From contig VBMG01000039.1 of assembly GCA_005878485.1 (NCBI GenBank), positions 1-44,528 of the forward strand: a stretch of 44,528 nucleotides of DNA. The letters run 5' to 3'. Below, one piece after another: positions 1-7,901 of this stretch. The translations under genes were made by a program, and so were the position numbers. Numbering within the stretch: position 1 is the stretch's first letter; the number at the start of each line of letters is the position of its first letter. This DNA is from Methanobacteriota archaeon. GTDB taxonomy: Archaea > Thermoplasmatota > Thermoplasmata > RBG-16-68-12. Under the pieces are notes generated by a model. That model worked only from the letters and a program-made list of their open reading frames with translations. It did not search any database and was not told where the DNA came from.

Positions 1-289
1 TCGACGTGAGCGCGGCGACGAGCACCGCGACGAGGGCCAGTCCCCCCAGCGGAATCAACGCGATCCATCGCGGTTCGTACCGCAGGTGCATGTAGTAGGC
101 GACAACAAGGCTCGCCTTGATCGCCGCAAGGACGACCAGGATGGTAATCGTCTCGAGCCGCGGCAGGCGGAGGCTGTAGACATTCAGCTCGATGAATGTC
201 ACGACGGCGAGGATCACGAACACGACAACGTAAGGGCGCTTCCGAACCTCCTCGACCGGAGCCGTTCCCGTTGCCGTCGCGGTTGCCAT
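1..289 (-). CDS. Cytochrome c oxidase subunit IV-like membrane protein (partial, runs off the window edge)
   Basis: Reverse-strand reading from ATG at 289: MATATATGTAPVEEVRKRPYVVVFVILAVVTFIELNVYSLRLPRLETITILVVLAAIKASLVVAYYMHLRYEPRW...; hydrophobic segments and the KASLVVAYYMHL motif typical of prokaryotic COX subunit IV; directly downstream of coxC. Confidence 0.8.
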   Translation of the reverse strand, partial: MATATATGTAPVEEVRKRPYVVVFVILAVVTFIELNVYSLRLPRLETITILVVLAAIKASLVVAYYMHLRYEPRWIALIPLGGLALVAVLVAALTS

Positions 290-297
290 CCGTCACC

Positions 298-1137
298 TCA
301 GATCAGGTACACGATCGTGAATAGGAAAATCCAGACCACATCCACGAAGTGCTAGTACAGCCCGACGAGTTCCACGGCTTCGTGATTCTCTTTCGTGAAT
401 CCGCCTTTGAACGCCTTCCGGGTGACGTACGCCATGCCGATCACGCCGGCGGTCACGTGAGAGCCGTGGACGCCCGTCTGCGCGTAGAACGTCGGGCCAT
501 AAAGCGGATTGACGTTGAACGGTGCGCTCTTGAACGTGAGGTGCTCGCCGAAGTACAGATGTTGGTACTCGAATGCCTGGATGCTGAGGAACGTGATCCC
601 GAGTAACAGGGTCGCCGCGAGGAACAAGCGGAGGCGCTTCTGATTTCCACGCTCGATCGCCCCCAGCGCCTCGACCATCGTCAGGCTGCTGCAGATCAGA
701 ATGAATGTGTTTAGGCCGGTGAGGGGCACGTTAAGGATAGGAGGGGTTACACCCGGGATGACCCACTCCCCGCCGTATTCTGGCGTACCGAGGACGGTCG
801 TCCGCAACCGCAACGTCCAGGAGGTCCCAATCACCGCGGAAAACAACATGATCTCGGTTGCGAGGAAGAGCCACATCCCCAGCTTCCGGGCGCTGACCCG
901 CGGAAACTTCGACTCGATCGCGGAGATAGCGCCATAGAACGCGCTCGATGGCCGCTGCAGGTCTTGATGGATCCAGCCACCAAGCCCGCCGCCAAAGATC
1001 GCGAGGCCGACGAGGAGCATCGGGATGCTGACGGAGACAATCCCGACGTAGCCGACGCCCATCCCGATTGCGATGATCACGGGCCACGGGCTCCCGTGGT
1101 GCTCCTCTGCCTCGCCCGTGGGTTCCGGGTGCGCCAT
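298..1137 (-). CDS. coxC: Heme-copper oxidase subunit III; in-frame TAG at 352-354, with homology continuing to the TGA at 298-300
   Basis: ORF 352..1137 gives a subunit III protein (GMWLFLATEIMLFSAVIG; GVHGSHVTAGVIGMAYV; EAVELVGLY*). The next codons in frame read HFVDVVWIFLFTIVYLI*, the canonical C-terminus. Confidence 0.85.
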
Positions 1138-1207
1138 CTGCCTCGGACCGGCGCAGTGGATAATCCGGCTCGCTATAACGTCTTCGCTTTATCTGGACCG
1201 ACGCAAC

Positions 1208-1327
1208 TCAGTTCGGCCTCAGGACCCATGCATCGTGCGCGAGGCTCAGGAACAGGTCGCGGGATTTCGACCACTCGATGAGCCAAGTCGGGACGGGGAT
1301 TCGCGGGCCCTCGGGTCGAAATCGCAT
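1208..1327 (-). CDS. Small hypothetical ORF, 39 aa (MRFRPEGPRIPVPTWLIEWSKSRDLFLSLAHDAWVLRPN)
   Basis: ATG at 1327 and TGA at 1208-1210 on the minus strand; GC-rich third positions; AT-rich TTTATT element upstream around 1357. Below the ORF-track size cutoff. Confidence 0.4.
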   Translation of the reverse strand: MRFRPEGPRIPVPTWLIEWSKSRDLFLSLAHDAWVLRPN

Positions 1328-1548
1328 GCATCCGCCGTTCGATCCGAGGTGAATAAAGCCATCGTCGTTTGTGCTGATTTCAATTCTTAAGAGGTATAAC
1401 GCGCCGCGCGGCTCGCGATAATGACCGGCCTATCGAGGTTGTTCAGCGGGGCGAGGCGCGACGGTCCAATCTTCGCACGACGAAACTGCTTATACTTGCT
1501 TTCCGGATGGGGAGCCGCCCGGGATTCTCCATGCCGACCGTCCGGCGG

Positions 1549-2334
1549 ATGAAGGCGAAGCTCGCGCTCATGGGCGAGGGCGGAGTCGGGAAGACTTCGT
1601 TGATCCGACGGTTCGTCCTGAACGAGTATCAGGACACGTATCTCCACACGATCGGCACGAAGGTGAGCAAGATCGAACTCACGGTCCCGTACGGCGCGGA
1701 TGTCGAAGTCCAGCTCAGCATGTCGATTTTTGATATCATGGGCCAACGGGGATTTAGGGACCTCGTGAAAGAGACGTACTACCACGGTGCCCAGGCGTTG
1801 ATGGGCGTCTGCGACCTGACGCGCAAGGACAGCCTCCATTCCCTGAACGACTGGATTCCGTCAGCACTCGAGGTCGCGGGCGACGTGCCGGTGTTTCTCG
1901 TCGTGAACAAGAGGGATCTGCGAGAACGACAGGCCATTTCGGAGGACGATATCCGGACCCTCGCGGAGCCTTTCCGGGCGCCGTACATCTACACGTCGGC
2001 TCGGACGGGTGAGTTCGTTGAGGATGCGTTCAACGCCCTTGCGATTGAGGTTGTCGACCGTGCCTTCCAACTGGAACAAGCCCGCGCCGTCGAACGCGGA
2101 TTGCGAGAGAAAGTCCTCTCGCTCCTGGAGAAGCGGAGGTCTTTGGGCCTGACAAAGAACCAGTTCTTCGAGATTCTCCGCGGCGTGAACTTCGACGATC
2201 TCAAAGCGGAGCTCACACGACTCGAAGGGGAGGGGCTCGTGACCGTGATGTGGTCCGGGGCCTCGGACTTTACCGTTTTCATCACGCCGCAAGGGGCGGC
2301 CGCCGGGCGACCGGTAACGTGGGAAGAGGAGTAA
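1549..2334 (+). CDS. Ras/Rab-like small GTPase with C-terminal winged-helix-like domain
   Basis: G1 GEGGVGKTSL, G3 DIMGQ, G4 NKRD, G5 TSA; C-terminus RGLREKVLSLLEKRRSLGLTKNQFFEILRGVNFDDLKAELTRLEGEGLVTV resembles wHTH. TATA-like cttatactt near 1490; alternative ATG starts at 1507 and 1531. Confidence 0.85.
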   Translation: MKAKLALMGEGGVGKTSLIRRFVLNEYQDTYLHTIGTKVSKIELTVPYGADVEVQLSMSIFDIMGQRGFRDLVKETYYHGAQALMGVCDLTRKDSLHSLNDWIPSALEVAGDVPVFLVVNKRDLRERQAISEDDIRTLAEPFRAPYIYTSARTGEFVEDAFNALAIEVVDRAFQLEQARAVERGLREKVLSLLEKRRSLGLTKNQFFEILRGVNFDDLKAELTRLEGEGLVTVMWSGASDFTVFITPQGAAAGRPVTWEEE

Positions 2335-2359
2335 GAGAACCCGACCCAGGGGGGAGCGC

Positions 2360-2965
2360 ACGAAGAAATCCCAGCTCGAGCGAATCCTGCAATCCCTCGA
2401 TCCCCTCCCGAATCCCGTCGCGCCCGCGGAGCAGTATCCGACGCCGGCCGGGATCGCGGCCGAGGTCGCATACTTCGCGACCGCGAAAGGCGATATCGCG
2501 CGTCGCACGGTCGTCGACCTGGGCTGCGGGAACGGCGTCCTCGCGATTGCGGCGAGACTCCTCGGTGCAGACCGAACCGTCGGAGTCGATTCGGACTCGG
2601 CGGCCATTGAGGTCGCACGGCGGAACGCGGAACGGGCGCGGGTGGAGGTGGAGTGGCGCCCCGACGACGTGCGGTCCGTCCGGGAGCCCTTCGATACGGT
2701 CCTCATGAATCCTCCGTTTGGTTCTCAAACGTCGCACGCGGACCTCCCATTCTTCGAGGTCGCGCTCGCCCAAGGCCGCGTCGTCTACACGTTCTTGAAC
2801 GCGAAGTCCGAGTCGTTCGTGCGGCGACACGTTGAGTCCAATGGCGGAAGCCTAACGGATCGCAGCCTGTACGCGTTCCCGATCCGGCACACATTTCCGT
2901 TTCACCGCGAGGAACTCCGCCATGTGGACGTCGTTCTGTACCGCGTCAAGACGGCGAAGGGCTAA
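2360..2965 (+). CDS. METTL5-like SAM-dependent RNA/DNA methyltransferase (NPPFG motif); start codon apparently non-canonical (ACG)
   Basis: Reading frame ...TKKSQLERILQSLDPLPNPVAPAEQYPTPAGIAAEVAYFA..VVDLGCGNGVLAIAA..NPPFGSQTSHADLPFFEVAL..; motif I and NPPF typical of the archaeal METTL5 family. The ORF track lists only the 2642..2965 part. Confidence 0.8.
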   Translation, partial: TKKSQLERILQSLDPLPNPVAPAEQYPTPAGIAAEVAYFATAKGDIARRTVVDLGCGNGVLAIAARLLGADRTVGVDSDSAAIEVARRNAERARVEVEWRPDDVRSVREPFDTVLMNPPFGSQTSHADLPFFEVALAQGRVVYTFLNAKSESFVRRHVESNGGSLTDRSLYAFPIRHTFPFHREELRHVDVVLYRVKTAKG

Positions 2966-3012
2966 ATACCGAGGTCCCCTGTTCGCCCGGAACGAAGGGG
3001 TGAACCGAGCGA

Positions 3013-3774
3013 ATGGAACCGAAGATGGTCCTCCCGGGGGACGAGATCGCGGTCGCGGAGGAGTTTGAGCCCGGCGAGGGGACGTACGAACGGAACGGCC
3101 TCGTGTTCGCGGCGACGCCCGGCGTTCTCGTGCTGGATCCAGAGAACCGGGTTGCCCGGGTGCGGGCGTTCAACCCGCCGGCCGAGCTCAAGGTCGGGGA
3201 CATCGTCTACGGAGTCGTCGACGATATCCGGGGGATGATGGCGACCGCGACGGTCAGCGCACTGCATGGCCGCAGTCGGCAGATTAGCGGAGAAACGGAA
3301 GGGACGATTCACATTTCGAACGTATCCGAGGAGTACACGGAGGACATCCACGACATGTACCGCCTCGGAGACGTCGTCCGTGCGAAGGTGATCCAAGTCA
3401 AACCGTCACTCCAACTGACGACCGCGGAGCGAGACTTGGGCGTCGTGAAAGCCCTCTGTTCGGTCTGTCGCGGGCCGCTCGAGTTGCGGGGCCGAGAGCT
3501 TTACTGTCCGCGCGACGAGCGGACGGAGCGCCGCAAGCTCGCGGCCGACTACGCCGACCTTCGTCTCTCCGTTCCTGCGAGCGAACTCGGCGGCGGGACG
3601 GTCGCCGAGAAGCACCGCGAGCCGCGGGGAGAAGGTCAGGATCGCGGAGGACGCGATCGCGGACGAGGGGGAGGGCGTGATCGGTCCCGAGATCGCGGTG
3701 GCGGCCGGGGCCGCGAAGGACGGGGCCCTGGGGGCCGCGGCGGACGCGATCGAGATCGCGGACGTCGCCACTGA
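3013..3774 (+). CDS. csl4: Exosome complex RNA-binding subunit Csl4 with RG/RD-rich C-terminal tail
   Basis: N-terminal PGDEIAVAEEFEPGEGTYERNGLVFA, S1 domain, zinc ribbon CSVCRGPLELRGRELYCPRDER, followed by ~65 residues rich in R, G and D. Confidence 0.88.
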   Translation: MEPKMVLPGDEIAVAEEFEPGEGTYERNGLVFAATPGVLVLDPENRVARVRAFNPPAELKVGDIVYGVVDDIRGMMATATVSALHGRSRQISGETEGTIHISNVSEEYTEDIHDMYRLGDVVRAKVIQVKPSLQLTTAERDLGVVKALCSVCRGPLELRGRELYCPRDERTERRKLAADYADLRLSVPASELGGGTVAEKHREPRGEGQDRGGRDRGRGGGRDRSRDRGGGRGREGRGPGGRGGRDRDRGRRH

Positions 3775-3878
3775 AATCGCAAAGAATCGCTGACCGTTCC
3801 GTTCCGAGAATTAGCATCAAGAACGGAAGGCAAAGGGATAAGAACGTACGCTGTAATAGCAGCGTTCAGAGGTCGTGA

Positions 3879-4043
3879 ATGCCTCCTTCCAACGAGGAAG
3901 TGATGAAGGAACTCGCTCGCCTTCGCACGGAGATTCAGCAGCTCCGCGAGGTCGTGAGCGCGTTGTTCAACGCGGTCTTCGAGGAAGGGGAAGAAGACTG
4001 GGACTCGGTCCCCGAGAAGGACGAGTTCAACCTCTACAACTGA
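3879..4043 (+). CDS. Small acidic coiled-coil protein, 54 aa
   Basis: MPPSNEEVMKELARLRTEIQQLREVVSALFNAVFEEGEEDWDSVPEKDEFNLYN*; heptad-like N-half, acidic C-half. Below the ORF-track cutoff. Confidence 0.6.
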   Translation: MPPSNEEVMKELARLRTEIQQLREVVSALFNAVFEEGEEDWDSVPEKDEFNLYN

Positions 4044-4223
4044 CTTTTCGCCCTCGATATCGGCGCCCAAATCGGCTTGCAGGAGGCCCTTCGCGTCGCT
4101 CCCGGATGCGATCCCGTTTGATGGGCGACCCCCGTTGCGGCGGCCCTGAAACGAAAACGGGCCGAGCGATCGGATCGTTCGCGGCCAGACAAAGTCATAA
4201 GCCGCCCATCCGTTCCGCGGGCC

Positions 4224-5234
4224 GTGAGACGGCCGGACCGGTATCGTCGACAGACGGTCCTCGCGGAAATCGGGGCCGAGGGCCAGCGGGCGCTGTCCCG
4301 CGCTCGCGCCTCGGTTGTCGGCCTGGGAGCGCTGGGCAGTATCTCCTCGGACCTCCTTGCCCGCGCGGGCGTCGGCCACCTTCGCCTCGTCGACCGGGAC
4401 GTTGTCGAGCTGACGAACCTGCAGCGGCAGTCGCTGTACTCGGAATCGGACGTGGACCGGCCAAAGGCGGAGGCCGCGGCGGAGCGTCTCCGATCCGTGA
4501 ACTCGGGAATCGACATCGAAGCAGTCTCGAAGGACGCCCACTCGGCGACCGCTCGCGACATTCTCCACGGGGCCGACATCGTGCTCGACGGCACCGACAA
4601 TCTCGAGACGCGGTTCCTCCTGAATGAGGCCGCGATCGACCTCGGCATCCCGTTTGTCTACGCCGGCGCAATCGCGACGTATGGGATGGTGTTCGCGATT
4701 CGCAGCCCGGATACGGCGTGCTTCCGCTGTTTCAACCCGAACGCGCCACCGCCGGGAAGCCTCCCGACGTGCGAGACCGCGGGCATCTTCAACGCCGTGT
4801 CCGCGCAAATCGGCGCGATCCAGGCGGGGGAGGCCCTCCGATTGCTCCTCGGGGAGGCGCCGTCGGGGGATCTCCTCATCATTGACGGCTGGCGCCCGGA
4901 GATCCAGAAGATTCACGTGGGTCGTCGGTCCGACTGCCCTGCCTGCGCCCTCGGTGAGCGGGAGTATCTCGGGGCGAAGCGGGCCCAGGTGTTGGTCTCC
5001 TTGTGCGGGAGCGACACGATCTCCCTCGACCCGGTCCACCGCGGGGCGATCGACTTGGAGGCACTCGCGCGGCGGCTCGAGGCACTCGGGTCGGCGCGCC
5101 GTGCGGGCGGCGTCCTCGTGGTTGACGTGGAGGGCCGACGCCTCACGATTTTCCCCGATGGACGCGCCCTGATTCGGGGCGTGAACAGCGAGGCCGAGGC
5201 CCGGACGGTCTACGCCAAGTACGTGGGGATCTGA
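4224..5234 (+). CDS. E1-like ThiF/MoeB/UbaA family adenylyltransferase
   Basis: RYRRQTVLAEIGAEGQRALSRARASVVGLGALGS..LARAGVGHLRLVDRDVVELTNLQRQSLY, a classic ThiF/MoeB fold; GTG start. Confidence 0.9.
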   Translation: MRRPDRYRRQTVLAEIGAEGQRALSRARASVVGLGALGSISSDLLARAGVGHLRLVDRDVVELTNLQRQSLYSESDVDRPKAEAAAERLRSVNSGIDIEAVSKDAHSATARDILHGADIVLDGTDNLETRFLLNEAAIDLGIPFVYAGAIATYGMVFAIRSPDTACFRCFNPNAPPPGSLPTCETAGIFNAVSAQIGAIQAGEALRLLLGEAPSGDLLIIDGWRPEIQKIHVGRRSDCPACALGEREYLGAKRAQVLVSLCGSDTISLDPVHRGAIDLEALARRLEALGSARRAGGVLVVDVEGRRLTIFPDGRALIRGVNSEAEARTVYAKYVGI

Positions 5235-5235
5235 G

Positions 5236-5907
5236 ATGGCGCAGAAAGGCGTACTCCTTCTGAGCGGCGGCTTCGACAGTCCCGTCGCGGGCTACCTCAT
5301 GGCCCGCCAGGGGCTCGACCTCGTTGCGGCCCACTTCTCGCTCGAACCGATCACGGACGACGCGGCCGCGATCAAGGCGCGGACCTTGTGCGGGCTTCTC
5401 GGCATCCGGTCGCTCTACGTCGTGCGCGTGGGGGAGTCGTTCGCAGAGGTCGCCCACGTCGCGAACCGTCGGTTCTACTTCGTCCTCACGAAGCGCCTCA
5501 TGGTCCGCCTCGCGGACGGAATCGCGGATCGGGAGTCGGCCGACGTCCTCGTGACCGGGGAGAACCTCGGCCAGGTTTCGAGCCAGACCCTCGCGAGCCT
5601 CCGGGCGATCGACGCGGTCGCCCGCCATCCGGTCGTCCGCCCCCTGATCGGGTTCGACAAGCAGGAAATCGTGGACCGCGCGAAGGCGATCGGCACCTAC
5701 GAGGTCTCGAAGGGCCCGGAGATCTGCGACCTGCTCGGACCCCCGAAACCCGCGACCCACGCGCGGCTGGACCAAATCCTCGCCGAGGAGGCGAAGGTCG
5801 ATTCGGAACGCCTCACTGCTTCCTGCCTCGCGGGCGTCGCGGCGGAAAAGTTGAAGGGGGACGGGCCCGCTGTTCCAATCTCGTCGAGTCCCAGGTCTAC
5901 CCGATGA
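5236..5907 (+). CDS. ThiI-like PP-loop sulfurtransferase domain without an N-terminal THUMP domain
   Basis: SGGFDSPVAGYLMARQG PP-loop; ENLGQVSSQTLASL; PEICDLLGPPKPATH. Only ~223 aa, starting directly at the PP-loop. Confidence 0.85.
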   Translation: MAQKGVLLLSGGFDSPVAGYLMARQGLDLVAAHFSLEPITDDAAAIKARTLCGLLGIRSLYVVRVGESFAEVAHVANRRFYFVLTKRLMVRLADGIADRESADVLVTGENLGQVSSQTLASLRAIDAVARHPVVRPLIGFDKQEIVDRAKAIGTYEVSKGPEICDLLGPPKPATHARLDQILAEEAKVDSERLTASCLAGVAAEKLKGDGPAVPISSSPRSTR

Positions 5908-6191
5908 CGTACTACCTGCTCAAACCGTGCCGGACCGCAACCGCCTTCATTTCGACGCTCAAGAAGGCGCAACGGGTGGACCTGACGGAGGCCGCTGAGC
6001 GCTTGCGCACCCAGGGCTGGCACGTGAGCGACGTGAAGGTCATGCTGATCCTCGAGGGCGAGCCGGAACTCACCCTCTATGAGAGCGGCAAGATTCTCGT
6101 GAAGACGGACGACGAGCGACTCGCGCGGGAGGCCGTCGACCGCGTCTACCAAGCCATCGGACCGATGGCCCCGATCCCCGCCGCGGCGTGA
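5904..6191 (+). CDS. Conserved hypothetical protein, 95 aa
   Basis: ATGA overlap with the preceding ThiI-like ORF; MTYYLLKPCRTATAFISTLKKAQRVDLTEAAERLRTQGWHVSDVKVMLILEGEPELTLYESGKILVKT... Confidence 0.75.
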   Translation: MTYYLLKPCRTATAFISTLKKAQRVDLTEAAERLRTQGWHVSDVKVMLILEGEPELTLYESGKILVKTDDERLAREAVDRVYQAIGPMAPIPAAA

Positions 6192-6271
6192 CGCTCCCGG
6201 TATTGAACGCAGGAGATTCCGAGAAGCTATATACCCCTCCCCGCGAATGATAGTCGCAGAGGAGGACCCGT

Positions 6272-6787
6272 TTGAGGCGCCGGGCGGCACTTGCGATGGC
6301 CGTCGTCGGCTTGCTTCTCGTTGCGGGAATCGCATACCTGGGCTCCTCCGCGTCCGGGACCCTCTACATCTACGTGCGGGATGCGCCGGCCGACTGGAAG
6401 CACCTGACCGTCACGTTCTCCGACATCCAAGTCCACCGCGCCGCGGCCGGCAACGCGAGTGATTGGACCTCCCTGCCGCTCTCCTCGCCCACCATCGACT
6501 TCATGGCGCTCGGGAACCTCACGAAGCTCCTCGCCTTGGACCGGGCTGCGGCGGGCAAATACACGCAGCTTCGGCTCGTTGTGGATGCGGTGGATGGCGT
6601 CCTGGCGGACGGCACCCCGATCACGCTGACCGTCCCGGATGGCGTCCTCAAGACGGTCCTTCCGTTCACCGTCCCGGGGAGCGGCGCGGTGAGCGTGACG
6701 CTCGACTTCGACTTGGCAAGTTCCATCCACGCCGCGGGCGGGACCTGGATTTTCCGTCCCGTCCTCGGGTCAATCCAGGTGACCTGA
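6272..6787 (+). CDS. DUF4382-like secreted/membrane-anchored protein
   Basis: N-terminal hydrophobic signal/anchor, then SGTLYIYVRDAPADWKHLTVTFSDIQVHRA and a DUF4382-like beta-rich pattern; TTG start. Confidence 0.7.
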   Translation: MRRRAALAMAVVGLLLVAGIAYLGSSASGTLYIYVRDAPADWKHLTVTFSDIQVHRAAAGNASDWTSLPLSSPTIDFMALGNLTKLLALDRAAAGKYTQLRLVVDAVDGVLADGTPITLTVPDGVLKTVLPFTVPGSGAVSVTLDFDLASSIHAAGGTWIFRPVLGSIQVT

Positions 6788-6901
6788 CCCCACGATTGTC
6801 GCTGGGGGTCGACACATCTCCGTCGGCGTAAAGGCCCGGGTCGACGACGAAGAAACCAAACCCGGGACTCTACGCGTGGCGGGCGGTACTCCGCCCCGCC
6901 C

Positions 6902-7702
6902 TCACTCCCCATACCGGCGTTGCCGCATCTGGTACGACCGTAATGCCCGGAGGAAGTCGATCTTCCGGAAACCGGGCCAATAGACGTCGACGAAATACAG
7001 CTCCGCATAGGCGAGTTGCCACAGGAGGAAGTTCGAGATGCGCTCTTCGCCGCTTGTGCGGAGGACCAGGTCCGGATCCGGGAGGTCGGCCGTGTATAGC
7101 CGTTTCGAGAAGAACTTCTCGTCGACGTCGGCCGGGTCCACCTTGCCGGCCTGCGCGTCGCGCACGACATTGCGGATCGCCAAGAGGATCTCCTCACGGC
7201 CACCGTACGCGACCGCGACATTGAACCTGTACTGGTCGTAGTCCTTGGTCCGTGCCTCCGCATACTCGATTGCCTCGATGACTTCCGCGGGAAGGAGCTC
7301 GCGGTTCCCGAACACGCTCACGCGGATCTTGTGCCGATGGACCCGTTCATCATCGCCGACCTTGCGGAAGTTCTCCGCGAACAGGTGCATGAGGTGTTGG
7401 ACTTCTTCGCTCTCGCGGCGGATGTTTTCCGTGGAGAACGCAAAGACCGTGAGGATGCGGACACCGACATCGAGGCACCACTCGAGCACCTCCTCCAGCT
7501 TGTCGCGGCCCTTCGTGTGACCATCGAGGACGTTGCCCAGACCGATCTCCCGCGCGAACCGGCGGTTCCCGTCCATGATGATCGCGACGTGATGGGGGAC
7601 CGCGGCCTGCTTGACCTGATGGAGGAGGCGACGCTCGTACGCTTGGTACGCGGCGTCGCTGATGATTTTCGAGATGTCCGTCGGCATCGACGAATTTCGC
7701 AC
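6902..7702 (-). CDS. uppS: Cis-prenyltransferase (UppS family)
   Basis: HHVAIIMDGNRRFAREIGLGNVLDGHTKGRDKLEEVLEWCLDVGVRILTVFAFSTEN; DLVLRTSGEERISNFLLWQLAYAELYFVDVYWP. Confidence 0.95.
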   Translation of the reverse strand: MRNSSMPTDISKIISDAAYQAYERRLLHQVKQAAVPHHVAIIMDGNRRFAREIGLGNVLDGHTKGRDKLEEVLEWCLDVGVRILTVFAFSTENIRRESEEVQHLMHLFAENFRKVGDDERVHRHKIRVSVFGNRELLPAEVIEAIEYAEARTKDYDQYRFNVAVAYGGREEILLAIRNVVRDAQAGKVDPADVDEKFFSKRLYTADLPDPDLVLRTSGEERISNFLLWQLAYAELYFVDVYWPGFRKIDFLRALRSYQMRQRRYGE

Positions 7703-7828
7703 GATTGGGACCGACCTATTTATCCGTTCGCGGGAACGCCGCCGCCGGAAGCCTGGGGAGGCAGTGAAGGTTCCGCGATCCGGTTTCCTCCCAACGGACG
7801 AAGCAGTTTCGCGCAGCTCGGCCGCAAA

Positions 7829-7839
7829 GATATTTAAGG
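7829..7839 (+). promoter_or_regulatory. Archaeal TATA-box-like element upstream of the CDIN1-like gene
   Basis: gatatttaagg, ~65 nt before the ATG at 7902. Confidence 0.45.
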
Positions 7840-7901
7840 ACGGTGCTCGGTTGGTCCCACCGTTCCATTCATCCCGTCAGTGTGATTTAGTGGCCTCATC
7901 G

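Noticed and set aside
298-1137. Genome-wide TAG reassignment (e.g. pyrrolysine code) as the explanation for the coxC amber
   Set aside because: TAG is used as an apparently normal stop by several other genes here (CDIN1-like, PrsW-like, 14244-14714, folC, nth, gyrB). Local readthrough remains possible but reassignment is unlikely.
3636-5039. 467-aa minus-strand ORF opposite csl4, the E1 gene and others
   Set aside because: Low-complexity Arg/Asp-rich antisense translation of high-GC coding DNA; the opposite strand has clear conserved genes.
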